From assembly GCF_002309535.1 (NCBI RefSeq), contig NZ_CP023275.1:1116001-1180000 (forward strand): a stretch of 64,000 nt of DNA, written 5' to 3'. The notes beneath the pieces are model-generated. The model was not told the DNA's origin, searched no databases, and saw nothing but the letters and a program-made list of their open reading frames with translations. Of this stretch, positions 34,003 through 42,411 are shown piece by piece. This DNA is from Sulfurospirillum diekertiae (GTDB lineage: Bacteria > Campylobacterota > Campylobacteria > Campylobacterales > Sulfurospirillaceae). The position numbers and the translations under genes are program-made. The number at the start of each line of letters is the position of its first letter. Position 1 is the first letter of the stretch.

Positions 34003-35025
34003 ATGCCGATACAAAGAGTCAAACAAGCGATAGAAGATATCAAGCATGGCAAGATGGTAATGATGGTGGATGATGAAGATAGGGAAAACGAGGGCGACCT
34101 TGTTTTTGCAGCAACATTTTCGACTCCTGATAAAGTCAACTTTATGGCTTCAGAAGCCAAAGGTTTGATCTGTGCACCTGTTACAGAAGAGATCGCTAAT
34201 CGTTTGAATCTTAATCCAATGGTGAAGAACAATGACTCTCAGCACGAAACTGCCTTTACGGTTTCCGTGGATGCTCGTGTGTGTACGACGGGAATTTCTG
34301 CGTATGAGCGCGATATTACGATCAAAATTCTTGCAGATGCGCTCAGCCAACCTTCCGAGCTTGTCAAACCAGGCCATATCTTTCCACTCATAGCGCGTAA
34401 AGGTGGAACACTGGTTCGTACGGGGCATACAGAGGGTTCGGTTGATCTGTGCCGTTTAGCAGGTCTTTATGAAGTTGCTGTTATTTGTGAAGTGATGAAA
34501 GAAGATGGTCACATGGCACGCCGTGATGATCTAGACATTTTTTGTAAAAAACATGATATGAATATTGTTTACATTTCAGATATTGTGGCGTATCGTATGC
34601 AATCAGAGTCATTGGTACGAGAAGTATTTTCGTCCAATGCTCAGTTCTTTGGGGCACAAACTCGTAAAATTGATATGGTTGATCATGAAGGAAACCATCA
34701 TATCGTTTATGCTTTTGGTGAAATTGGAAAGACGAGTGCAGTGAAGTTTCACCATATTTTGCCAGACAATGAGCTTTTTGCCAATGAAAAAAAATACCAA
34801 GGTATTTTAAAAGCGATTGAGTATCTTAAAAAGAACAATGGTGTTTTCATTTTTGTCGATAGCGAATACACCACCAACCCAGAACTTCGAGAGTTTGGTA
34901 TTGGAGCGCAAATTCTTAAAAAATTGGGCATTGAAAATATTGATCTTATTTCGATTACGTCACGTAAAGATTATGTTGGCTTGTCAGGTTTTGGGCTCAA
35001 TATCAATCAAGAGATCGTTCTTTAA
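34003..35025 (+). CDS. ribB: 3,4-dihydroxy-2-butanone 4-phosphate synthase with degenerate GTP cyclohydrolase II domain
   Basis: A 340-residue riboflavin-pathway protein. The N-terminal RibB domain is complete: VDDEDRENEGDLV, HETAFTVSVDA, GHIFPLIARKGG and RTGHTEGSVDLCRLAG. From about residue 205 the rest matches the RibA fold in outline (GEIGKTSAVKFHHI and a C-terminal GIENIDLISITSRKDYVGLSGFGL) but lacks the zinc-binding cysteine cluster and catalytic region, so it should not have GTP cyclohydrolase activity. The same shortened fusion is usual in Campylobacterota, where a separate ribA supplies that step. Confidence 0.9.
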   Translation: MPIQRVKQAIEDIKHGKMVMMVDDEDRENEGDLVFAATFSTPDKVNFMASEAKGLICAPVTEEIANRLNLNPMVKNNDSQHETAFTVSVDARVCTTGISAYERDITIKILADALSQPSELVKPGHIFPLIARKGGTLVRTGHTEGSVDLCRLAGLYEVAVICEVMKEDGHMARRDDLDIFCKKHDMNIVYISDIVAYRMQSESLVREVFSSNAQFFGAQTRKIDMVDHEGNHHIVYAFGEIGKTSAVKFHHILPDNELFANEKKYQGILKAIEYLKKNNGVFIFVDSEYTTNPELREFGIGAQILKKLGIENIDLISITSRKDYVGLSGFGLNINQEIVL

Positions 35026-35047
35026 TCTTTACATGTAAAGGGGTTCC

Positions 35048-36736
35048 ATGGATTTTTTTCTTCTTTCAGCACTAGTACTTTTAGCGGTAACGGCTATTAT
35101 GGTGACCATCTCCAAACATATGGGGCTTGGTTCTATCTTAGGCTTGCTGATTGCGGGAATTATCGTGGGGCCTCATACCCCTGGACCTATTGTTACCAGT
35201 GAAGTCGAAAATTTACGCCATTTTACGGAATTTGGTGTGGTGATGTTGCTTTTTATCATTGGTCTTGAAATGCAACCTGCCAAATTATGGTCTATGCGCA
35301 AAGAGGTCTTTGGTTTAGGTTCGCTTCAAGTCATCGTTTCAGGTGTGATTCTTGGGTTTTACATGAGCTTTTTTGTCGATCGTTTGAGTGTAGCAATGCT
35401 TTTAGGCTTTACCTTGGCACTATCTTCGACAGCATTTGTCATGCAGATTTTGCAAGAAAAAGGTAAAGTTAATACAGAGCATGGCAAAAACGCTTTTGCA
35501 ATTCTGCTCCTTCAAGACTTAGCGGTCGTTCCTCTTTTAGCAGCGCTTCCTTTACTCTCAACCCAAGAATCAACCCATAATATTTCATGGTTCGAATCGT
35601 TAGCTACCGTTGTCGCTATGTTTGGACTTTTAATTGTTTTTGGGCGTTACATTATTCCAAAAGCATTGGATAAAGTGGCTAAACAGCGTAACAAAGATGC
35701 TTTTTTACTGCTGACACTGCTGAGTGTTGTTCTCTCCGCCTACTTGATGGACCATGCGGGGCTTTCGATGGCACTGGGTGCTTTTTTAATGGGTATGTTT
35801 CTCTCCACATCACGTTATAGTTTTCAAATCGAATCGAGCCTTGAGCCTTTTAAAGGTATTTTGATGAGCCTTTTCTTTATTGCGGTGGGTATGTCAATCG
35901 ATTTTAAAGCTATTATGAGTGCCCCTTGGGTTTTTAGCGAACATATTGTGGTTATTTTAGTGCTTAAAGCGTTGATTATCTTTGTGTTGATGCTTGCTTT
36001 TGGAGCAACGAAAAGTGGTGCGATTAAACTAGCTTTTTTACTCAATCAAAGCGGTGAGTTTGGCTTTGTTCTCTTTGGTGCGGCAAAGGCATTGGGGATT
36101 ATTGACGACCAGCTTTTTGTTGTCGGCATTGGTGTCATTTCAATTAGTATGCTTTTTACTCCAGTCCTGTATAGCTTTGGGTGTTCGCTGGCCAACAAGA
36201 TGGCGAAGGTTTCTCAGTTTTCATACTTTGAAAATGCGAGTATGGAGCAAAAAGTAGTGGTTGCGGGTTATGGAAGCACGGGCAAAGTGATTGCCAAGAT
36301 GCTTAAAAGTAGTGGCATTCCGTTTATGGTGTTTGATATCAATGCCAACGAAGTAGCGCTTGGTCGTAAAGAAGGGTTACCGGTCTTTTTTGGGGACATT
36401 ACAGACTTAAAGCTGCTCAATACCATTAAGCTAGATCAAGCTTCAATGATCATTGTCTCGATTGATCATAGCCTTAATGCGATTAAAGTCGTTAAGCATA
36501 TTAAAGATAACTATCCGCACATCAAGATTTTAGCACGAGCACTGGACATCAAAGCAATGGATAAGATGCTTTTTGCAGGAGCCAGTTGGGTGATAGCTGA
36601 AACGTTAGAAAGTAGCATTCGCACGGGCTCAGAAGCACTCAGTCAACTGGGTGTCCAACCAGATGAAATCACTACCTTGTTAGAGTCATTACGTAAAAAT
36701 GAGTACGAACTTATCCGTGAGATTACCAAAGCATAA
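35048..36736 (+). CDS. Kef-type potassium/proton antiporter with TrkA-N domain
   Basis: A 562-residue CPA2 family protein. About twelve membrane spans fill residues 1-380 with family motifs GLEMQPAKLW, LALSSTAFVMQIL and LLQDLAVVPLLA (the conserved QD pair); the cytosolic NAD-binding TrkA-N domain follows (VVAGYGSTGKVIAKML, about residue 399). It exchanges K+ or Na+ for protons and is gated by nucleotide or thiol signals. It starts 23 bp after ribB with a palindrome in between (35028-35039). Confidence 0.9.
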   Translation: MDFFLLSALVLLAVTAIMVTISKHMGLGSILGLLIAGIIVGPHTPGPIVTSEVENLRHFTEFGVVMLLFIIGLEMQPAKLWSMRKEVFGLGSLQVIVSGVILGFYMSFFVDRLSVAMLLGFTLALSSTAFVMQILQEKGKVNTEHGKNAFAILLLQDLAVVPLLAALPLLSTQESTHNISWFESLATVVAMFGLLIVFGRYIIPKALDKVAKQRNKDAFLLLTLLSVVLSAYLMDHAGLSMALGAFLMGMFLSTSRYSFQIESSLEPFKGILMSLFFIAVGMSIDFKAIMSAPWVFSEHIVVILVLKALIIFVLMLAFGATKSGAIKLAFLLNQSGEFGFVLFGAAKALGIIDDQLFVVGIGVISISMLFTPVLYSFGCSLANKMAKVSQFSYFENASMEQKVVVAGYGSTGKVIAKMLKSSGIPFMVFDINANEVALGRKEGLPVFFGDITDLKLLNTIKLDQASMIIVSIDHSLNAIKVVKHIKDNYPHIKILARALDIKAMDKMLFAGASWVIAETLESSIRTGSEALSQLGVQPDEITTLLESLRKNEYELIREITKA

Positions 36737-36769
36737 GTCACTTTACATGTAAAAGGAGAAGGAGAGAAA

Positions 36770-37267
36770 ATGAGTCGTTTATCTATTGTTTTATCAACAC
36801 TTATGAGTAGTATCATCATCCTTGGATGTACCCCATCGACACCCAATTCACCCTCAATCAGCGCCGAAACCAATCAAACAAAGAGTGCGGATAACGCTCC
36901 TGAAACAACGGCTGTACAAAGAGTACAAGAGGTGTATTGGAAGTTGATTGGTGTTGAGGGTAAAGCTGTCATGGAAGATCCTAATGGACGAGAGGCGTAT
37001 ATCATTTTGAAATTAGAAGACAATCGTCTGCAAGGTTTTGGCGGATGCAATATTTTGCTAGGAAGCTATGAGTTGAATGAAAGCGATCATACCGTACATT
37101 TTTTACGTGTTGCTTCAACCATGATGGCCTGTTCACGAATAGCGGATGAATCTGAATTTTTCAAAGCATTAGAGAAAGTCGATCATTATAAAATCGATGA
37201 AGGTGTCCTTCTTCTTCAAAAAGCGGATAAAACCGTCGCCACATTTGAAGCGTCTTATCAGCCTTGA
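36770..37267 (+). CDS. META-domain lipoprotein
   Basis: A 165-residue lipoprotein: signal peptide with lipobox ending IILGC (lipidated Cys near 20), a Ser/Asn/Thr-rich linker, then a META (HslJ-like) domain with LIGVEGKAV, LEDNRLQGFGGCNILLGSYEL and STMMACSRIADE, the usual cysteine pair and N-G-C-N-like turn. HslJ/META proteins are outer-membrane lipoproteins connected with stress or antibiotic tolerance. Its 3' end overlaps the convergent truncated kinase gene by ten bases. Confidence 0.83.
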   Translation: MSRLSIVLSTLMSSIIILGCTPSTPNSPSISAETNQTKSADNAPETTAVQRVQEVYWKLIGVEGKAVMEDPNGREAYIILKLEDNRLQGFGGCNILLGSYELNESDHTVHFLRVASTMMACSRIADESEFFKALEKVDHYKIDEGVLLLQKADKTVATFEASYQP

Positions 37268-37944
37268 GAAGCGTGTAAACAGGAGGCTCTTTGTAAATCT
37301 AAAAGGCTTTTTTCGTGCGATGGAAAGCTTTTTAAAACATGACTCGCTTTCATAAAATCATATTCTGCAAGAAACAGTAATGCTTCCATTTTCTTTTGTA
37401 GCGTTGTAATCTCTTCAAGTTGTGTGGACAAAATTGTTTGGTACTCATTGCATGTGCGCACTTTGCGCAATGCTATTTCAATTTCTCCTCGCATAATGGT
37501 TAAAGGCGTACGCAGTTCATGCGATGTTTGGGTATTGAACTCTTTGATGCTTATAAAGGAGTTTTCCAAGCGCTCTAGCATGGCATTAAAGGCAATGGCA
37601 AGCTGATTGATCTCATCATCACTACAGCGTGTTTTAATGCGTTTAGAGAGCTCTTTTGCGCTTATCATCTGGATGTTCTTCAGCATCTCTTTGAGCGGTT
37701 TAAAATACCTGCTCATTAAGAAATAGCCCCCAAAACTTGACAATATCACAATAAAGGGCGTCAATAACCACTGTGTTCTTAAAAAGTGTTCAATGGCTTC
37801 ATGTATCTGAATAACACCCGAGTTATTTTCCCTAAGGTTGTGCTCAACATTGATAAAAAGCGCATAGTTAAAGCTGACCAAAACAACGGTTTGAATAAGA
37901 AGGTACCATAAAATCAATTTGAATTTAATGCTCAACATGTTCAT
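37258..37944 (-). CDS. Histidine kinase lacking its ATPase domain
   Basis: A 228-residue protein with two membrane spans (about 8-30 and 58-78), a HAMP domain (about 80-132, KPLKEMLKNIQMISAKELSKR) and a HisKA dimerisation domain with the phospho-acceptor His in TSHELRTPLTIMRGEIEIAL. The ATP-binding HATPase domain is absent: after about 25 further residues the gene stops, and the next DNA belongs to a gene on the other strand. It is either decayed or a phosphotransfer/dimerisation partner for another kinase. It overlaps the phosphoesterase gene by 20 bases at the end of a seven-gene operon. Confidence 0.82.
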   Translation of the reverse strand: MNMLSIKFKLILWYLLIQTVVLVSFNYALFINVEHNLRENNSGVIQIHEAIEHFLRTQWLLTPFIVILSSFGGYFLMSRYFKPLKEMLKNIQMISAKELSKRIKTRCSDDEINQLAIAFNAMLERLENSFISIKEFNTQTSHELRTPLTIMRGEIEIALRKVRTCNEYQTILSTQLEEITTLQKKMEALLFLAEYDFMKASHVLKSFPSHEKSLLDLQRASCLHASQG

Positions 37945-38692
37945 CCTTGGTAAGCCGTATAATCACGATTTCACTAGGAGCGCGAAAGCGAAAGTTCAAT
38001 CCCCAACTACCATACCCCGTTGTGACAAAAATCTGTGTTTTGCCATAACGATGTAAGCCTTGCAGGTAAGGCTGAAAAAGCCTAACAATATACCCAAAAG
38101 GATAAATCTGTCCACCGTGCGTATGACCACTCAGTTGTAAGTCAATAGAGGCATTTTGAGTCAAGCGAATATCTTTGGGTTGATGTGCCAATAAGATAGC
38201 AGGTACATCGGGATTGAGGTTTGTAAAAAGCTCTTTTTCATGGCGTTTGATGCCAAAGTAGTGACTAAAAGCATCGCTCAAACCTACAAATTGCAGGCGA
38301 TCATCGCCTCTGCAAAAAGTGAGAACACGATTGTCTAAACGGGTAAAGCCCAGTGCTTCAATCTCTTTGGAGAGGACTTTACATGTAAAAAGAAGATCGT
38401 GATTGCCACTGACAAAATAGACAGGATGCTTGATCTTTTTTAAAATATCCAGATGTGCTCGTATCTTAGAAGGAAAAGTATCAAATAGATCGCCCGTGAG
38501 GGCGACCATTGTGACACTCAGTGCATTGATTTTTGCAACCAAGTTTTCAAGCGCATGAAGCGGTGTTTTAGCGTTTACATGTAAATCGCTCAGATGCACC
38601 ATTGTAAAATTTTCAAAAGAAGGCGGCAGCTTTTCGATACCAATCGTCATACTTTTAAAATTCAGTTTTTCATACGCTTTTTCAAACATCAT
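37925..38692 (-). CDS. Metallophosphoesterase (YaeI/UDP-diacylglucosamine-hydrolase-like)
   Basis: A 255-residue calcineurin-fold enzyme with all metal motifs: VHLSDLHVN (D-x-H), LTGDLFD (G-D-x-x-D), FVSGNHDLLF (GNHD), AILLAHQP and LQLSGHTHGGQIYPFG. The GHTHGGQ ending and GSWGLNFRFRAPSEIVII tail place it with membrane-associated YaeI-type phosphodiesterases. The substrate is unknown. Two palindromes lie within it, one exactly at the catalytic DLHVN codons (38574-38585) and one at 38378-38389. Confidence 0.87.
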   Translation of the reverse strand: MMFEKAYEKLNFKSMTIGIEKLPPSFENFTMVHLSDLHVNAKTPLHALENLVAKINALSVTMVALTGDLFDTFPSKIRAHLDILKKIKHPVYFVSGNHDLLFTCKVLSKEIEALGFTRLDNRVLTFCRGDDRLQFVGLSDAFSHYFGIKRHEKELFTNLNPDVPAILLAHQPKDIRLTQNASIDLQLSGHTHGGQIYPFGYIVRLFQPYLQGLHRYGKTQIFVTTGYGSWGLNFRFRAPSEIVIIRLTKDEHVEH

Positions 38693-38700
38693 TGCATCTT

Positions 38701-39240
38701 TTAATTTTTTGCCAACGTAAGGTCATACGAGATGGCAACTTCATCACGCACACTTAAGAAGAGAAGGGTTGGAGGCTCAATACCAAAGTCGCTCATTTTG
38801 ATGTTAAAGCCACCTTTGAGATTTAAATGATCATTTTGATCGGCGATATCCGCTTTGGTGTCGATCTCTTTGACCTGTTTATTGAGGGTGAGTGTTCCTA
38901 AAAGATGGTAGCCATCCGCCTCTTTTTTGACCTCTTTAAGTTTGAAAGTCGTGCTTGGTTGTGCTTTTACATGTAAAGCTTCGTACATGTGTTCATCGCG
39001 TTTTTCATTTTCACTTTTAAGGTTTAAAAGATCGAGTGAAATGTCGCCTTTAAGAGACTCTACGGCATCGTCCATACTGAGTTTTGCCACAACGTGAGAA
39101 CTTTTAGGGTTGATATTGCTATCACCTAAAATTTCCGTTTGTGCTCCAATAGTGCCTTCTTTGAAACTAAGCTCTTTAGCATACATGCTACCACACAATA
39201 GTGAGGCGGTAAGAAGTGAAAACGCGATTTTATTGAACAT
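38701..39240 (-). CDS. YceI family periplasmic protein
   Basis: From ATG 39240 (AAGGA six bases upstream; the longer frame from 39363 lies in the upstream gene) it is 179 residues with a signal peptide MFNKIAFSLLTASLLCGSMYA. The YceI lipocalin-like beta barrel is shown by SMDDAVESLKGDISLDLLNL, MYEALHVKAQPSTTFKL and GTLTLNKQVKEID. YceI proteins bind polyisoprenoid or quinone-like lipids. In this operon it stands next to a divergent oxidase-like membrane protein, making a lipid or quinone-related role attractive but unproven. Confidence 0.85.
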   Translation of the reverse strand: MFNKIAFSLLTASLLCGSMYAKELSFKEGTIGAQTEILGDSNINPKSSHVVAKLSMDDAVESLKGDISLDLLNLKSENEKRDEHMYEALHVKAQPSTTFKLKEVKKEADGYHLLGTLTLNKQVKEIDTKADIADQNDHLNLKGGFNIKMSDFGIEPPTLLFLSVRDEVAISYDLTLAKN

Positions 39241-40231
39241 TGTTAATCCTTTTTTGAGAAGTTTGATAGATAAAGCTATAGATTTCTGCGCACAAAAGTA
39301 AGCAGATAAATATAACGCCAACATAGGTGTAGCCGCCAAGCGCGCTAAGGAGCCCACCACCACCTGCGATCCAGCCTGTTAAGACCATGATCATTCCTAA
39401 AAGCCGTAGATTTCCTAACTTTGAAAGACGTTTGAGAATGACAAAGTTATAGTACGAAATCACAAAAGGGTACACCATGCTCAAAAGCACCGCTTCGCGC
39501 GAGGCATAGAGCATGTAACTTAGAGCAAACAAAGAGACAATGATAAACGAATGATGCTCTTTGAGGGTATCACGAAGCAGATAGGCTGCGCCCATTCCCA
39601 CTAAATGAAATACCGAAATGATGTGCCATGTTTGGGCTCTCCAGATAGAAATGTCAGGACTACGTGAAAGCGTTTCAAAGAGATTGGCATCTAAAAATGC
39701 CCAAATCGCCATTGATAAAACCGCATAAACACTCAAACTCTGCGACTCAATCTCGACCCTATGCTCTGGCAAACGGTGAATAAAAAAGCTACATGTAAAG
39801 GCAACCAAAGAGAGTGCAATGGCGAGATTGCCTCGTAAAAGTGGTGCATAAGTAAAAAGTGCTGTCGAAATGGCATAGGTAACACCAAGGGCGATGGCGA
39901 TTTCTGTATAGCGACCTTTGGTAAATTTAATGAGAAGCGGTGCGCTCATACCAAGGCTAACGCCAAGAGCTCCCAAAACCACAAGGTTTAACGAAGGGTA
40001 AAAAAGTGAACAAAATGCTTGAAGTCCCACAAAAAAGATGATCTTCTTTTGATCGGAATTGAGCCAGCCAAATGAACGGTACACCAGTAAACTTCCCAGC
40101 ACGCCGCCTAAAGGAAGGGTAAAGAAGGCTTGAATGTTAGAGTGAAACACTTCGATAATTCCCGTTTGTGCGATGAGCAAATAGTAGCAAAATTCACTCG
40201 CAACAAAGAGTGTAAAGAGGACATTAAACAT
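39230..40231 (-). CDS. Multi-span membrane protein, possibly MFS-like
   Basis: About 333 residues from ATG 40231 (GGAG five bases upstream). Hydropathy by eye gives around ten spans in MFS-like spacing, but no transporter signature is clear, and the cytoplasmic loops are short. Histidines in TWHIISVFHLVGMG and glycine-rich TGWIAGGGGLLSALGG are notable. It overlaps both neighbours by about ten bases and is thus tightly coupled to the oxidase-like gene. Function unknown. Confidence 0.7.
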   Translation of the reverse strand: MFNVLFTLFVASEFCYYLLIAQTGIIEVFHSNIQAFFTLPLGGVLGSLLVYRSFGWLNSDQKKIIFFVGLQAFCSLFYPSLNLVVLGALGVSLGMSAPLLIKFTKGRYTEIAIALGVTYAISTALFTYAPLLRGNLAIALSLVAFTCSFFIHRLPEHRVEIESQSLSVYAVLSMAIWAFLDANLFETLSRSPDISIWRAQTWHIISVFHLVGMGAAYLLRDTLKEHHSFIIVSLFALSYMLYASREAVLLSMVYPFVISYYNFVILKRLSKLGNLRLLGMIMVLTGWIAGGGGLLSALGGYTYVGVIFICLLLCAEIYSFIYQTSQKRINNVQ

Positions 40232-41801
40232 AAAGACTCCTTTCAAATTTTGCTTGAAAAATGACGTATATGGACGCAAATGCAAGGTCGTAAACAGCGA
40301 TCAGCATCGCTTCAACTCCCAGTTGATGGGAAAGGTAAAGCGATAAAAACATCGCAGAAACAGCAATGCGGTTAAAGGCACTTAGTTTGGCAAGCATGTG
40401 CGCATAGGGTGGTTGGGTTAATCCAAAAAGGTGAAGAATCCCCGTCGTTGTCATAAATGCAAAGACGACGTACTCATACTTTCCCTCAAAACCAAAGCCT
40501 AAAAGTGGATAGAGTGTGTCAGCAAAGATAAACAAAAAGATACCGCCCAGTGCATCGGAGAGAAAACCTGTTAAATGATACAGTCTTAAAGCATCGAATT
40601 TTTCAATTCTTAGTCCTAATTGTGGATAGAAAAAACCAGTCGTGACCAAAATAATAAACAGTCCACAGAGCATCCTGATCGTCCATAAAAGGTTAATATC
40701 TGCTTGAATAAAGCCTGCTTCCATCATACCCGCCATGGAAAGAGCGATGAGCATAAGAGCAAAACCCAGCGTATAAAAGAGCATAAAAGAGCGTTGGTTA
40801 AGCTTTTTAAGATAAGGTGAAACCACCGCCATTGCCATGAAGAAAACTCCCACACCCATAGCGATGTGCGCATGCGCAACAATGAGGTCATTGCGGTGGA
40901 ACAACCATCGAAGCGTAGGAATAAACAAGATATTTCCCTCAATATCCACAAACAAAAAGGAGTAGATCGAAATGACTAAGAAAGGGTTGTTTTTAAAGGT
41001 GATGTTGGCATCTTTAAGCCATTTGAGCAGGAGAGGCACATAACAAAAGGTAAGGTACTGAAAAAACCATTCTTGGTTGTAGCTAAGCTCTCCTATAAAA
41101 ATACGGTGCGCAACTGAAGCAATGTACCCAACTAAAGGAATAATCCACATGGTGTGGTACTTTGCCACAAACGTCTCTTTTGCATGCAGTTTAATCAGCA
41201 AGTAAAAAATAGGAATCAGCGTAAAACTCATCCCCAGCGTGTTATCACCATGCGGTCCTTGAATCGTCTTTTCCACTTGCCCAATGACGGGATTCATCAA
41301 CACTAAAAGGGCGATGGGAGAAGCGATGACAAGGTATAAAGAGACTTTGATCCATAACGGTATGACCTTGTAGACTTTGATGTAGTCATACAGCGCTAAG
41401 ATGTAAAAAAGTCCTGAAAAGGCGAGAATAAAGTTAAGCTCATACGCAAAGTCATAAAAGACCAGTCCACGATGCACACCCATCAAAAGACTGATGGTCA
41501 TAAAGACTAAAAAGATGCACCAAAGCGTAAAGTAGATTTTAAGTTTTTCAAGTCCTTTTTCGCTGTGGATGTTCTCTTTTTCCATCAACACAAAGGGCAA
41601 AAAGGAGAGCATCAACGGTACAAAACCATAGAGCATCAACGAGACATGCACGCTTCTCGCATTGGGAGCCGTAATGATGGAAGAGGGCAGAAAATAACCC
41701 AATAGGTTGAGTGAATACTCAAATCCAAATGCCAAACCGAGCACTAAAAAAAGTGAGCTTATGGCAAAGGCTTTTTGTATAAAACTAGAGAATTTTTCCA
41801 T
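40224..41801 (-). CDS. Divergent heme-copper oxidase subunit I-like membrane protein
   Basis: A 525-residue protein with about 12-14 spans. The helix-II heme ligand appears as ARSVHVSLMLYGF (His52), and the helix-X motif as HRNDLIVAHAH (His302, His310, His312), which aligns with the classical H-D-x-x-x-x-V-A-H-F-H. A helix-VI histidine may be His184 (GPHGDNTLGM). The paired helix-VII copper ligands, normally H-H, read VAHRIFIGE (His232-Arg233), so the copper site looks incomplete. It may be an inactive sensor, a nitric-oxide-type enzyme or a heme-holding assembly factor. It overlaps the ABC ATPase gene by 17 bases. No other oxidase subunits are present. Confidence 0.72.
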   Translation of the reverse strand: MEKFSSFIQKAFAISSLFLVLGLAFGFEYSLNLLGYFLPSSIITAPNARSVHVSLMLYGFVPLMLSFLPFVLMEKENIHSEKGLEKLKIYFTLWCIFLVFMTISLLMGVHRGLVFYDFAYELNFILAFSGLFYILALYDYIKVYKVIPLWIKVSLYLVIASPIALLVLMNPVIGQVEKTIQGPHGDNTLGMSFTLIPIFYLLIKLHAKETFVAKYHTMWIIPLVGYIASVAHRIFIGELSYNQEWFFQYLTFCYVPLLLKWLKDANITFKNNPFLVISIYSFLFVDIEGNILFIPTLRWLFHRNDLIVAHAHIAMGVGVFFMAMAVVSPYLKKLNQRSFMLFYTLGFALMLIALSMAGMMEAGFIQADINLLWTIRMLCGLFIILVTTGFFYPQLGLRIEKFDALRLYHLTGFLSDALGGIFLFIFADTLYPLLGFGFEGKYEYVVFAFMTTTGILHLFGLTQPPYAHMLAKLSAFNRIAVSAMFLSLYLSHQLGVEAMLIAVYDLAFASIYVIFQAKFERSLYV

Positions 41802-42411
41802 CTTTTACCTCGATAATTTTGTCTGCATACTCCGATACATGGCGGTCATGTGTCGCAATGATGATCGTTGTGCCACTTTTGGAGAGTGTTTTAAAAAGTT
41901 CATAAATCATTTGCGAATTGCGTGAGTCTAGGTTGCCTGTGGGTTCATCGGCAAAGATGATTTTGGGCGTGTTCACAAGAGCTCGCACGATGGCGGCACG
42001 CTGGCGTTGACCGCCAGAAATCTCATCGGGGTATTTGTTTTTGATTGCTTCAATACCACATTGTTTAAAGAGCGTATCAATGTAGCTGCTTTGTTTATGA
42101 ATGGCGGCGAGTTTGATGTTCTCTAAAATCGTTAAATAGCCGATGAGGTAGTGAAACTGAAAGATAAACCCCACCTCTTTTTGACGAAACGCATCAATGT
42201 CTTTAATAAGCGTGTACGCCTTGCCTTCAAAAAAGAGCTCACCATGGCTTGGACGAAGTAAAGAAGAGAGAATGGAAAGAAGCGTCGATTTACCACTACC
42301 ACTTTCCCCCACAATAGCGATAAATTCACCTTTTTTGGCCTCAAAATTGACATTATCAAGCGCTAAATCATTTTTATAGTAATGGGTAATGCCACCCGCT
42401 TGAAGAATCAT
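41785..42411 (-). CDS. LolD/MacB-type ABC transporter ATPase
   Basis: A 208-residue ATPase with Walker A GESGSGKSTLLSIL (about 34-47), Q-loop FIFQFHYLIGYLT, signature EISGGQRQRAAIVRAL, Walker B IIFADEPTGNLD and H-loop IIIATHD. This class drives membrane-bound MacB/LolCE/FtsX-type permeases that move lipoproteins, peptides or antibiotics outward without classical transport through the membrane. Its ATG overlaps the permease stop by four bases. Confidence 0.93.
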   Translation of the reverse strand: MILQAGGITHYYKNDLALDNVNFEAKKGEFIAIVGESGSGKSTLLSILSSLLRPSHGELFFEGKAYTLIKDIDAFRQKEVGFIFQFHYLIGYLTILENIKLAAIHKQSSYIDTLFKQCGIEAIKNKYPDEISGGQRQRAAIVRALVNTPKIIFADEPTGNLDSRNSQMIYELFKTLSKSGTTIIIATHDRHVSEYADKIIEVKDGKIL

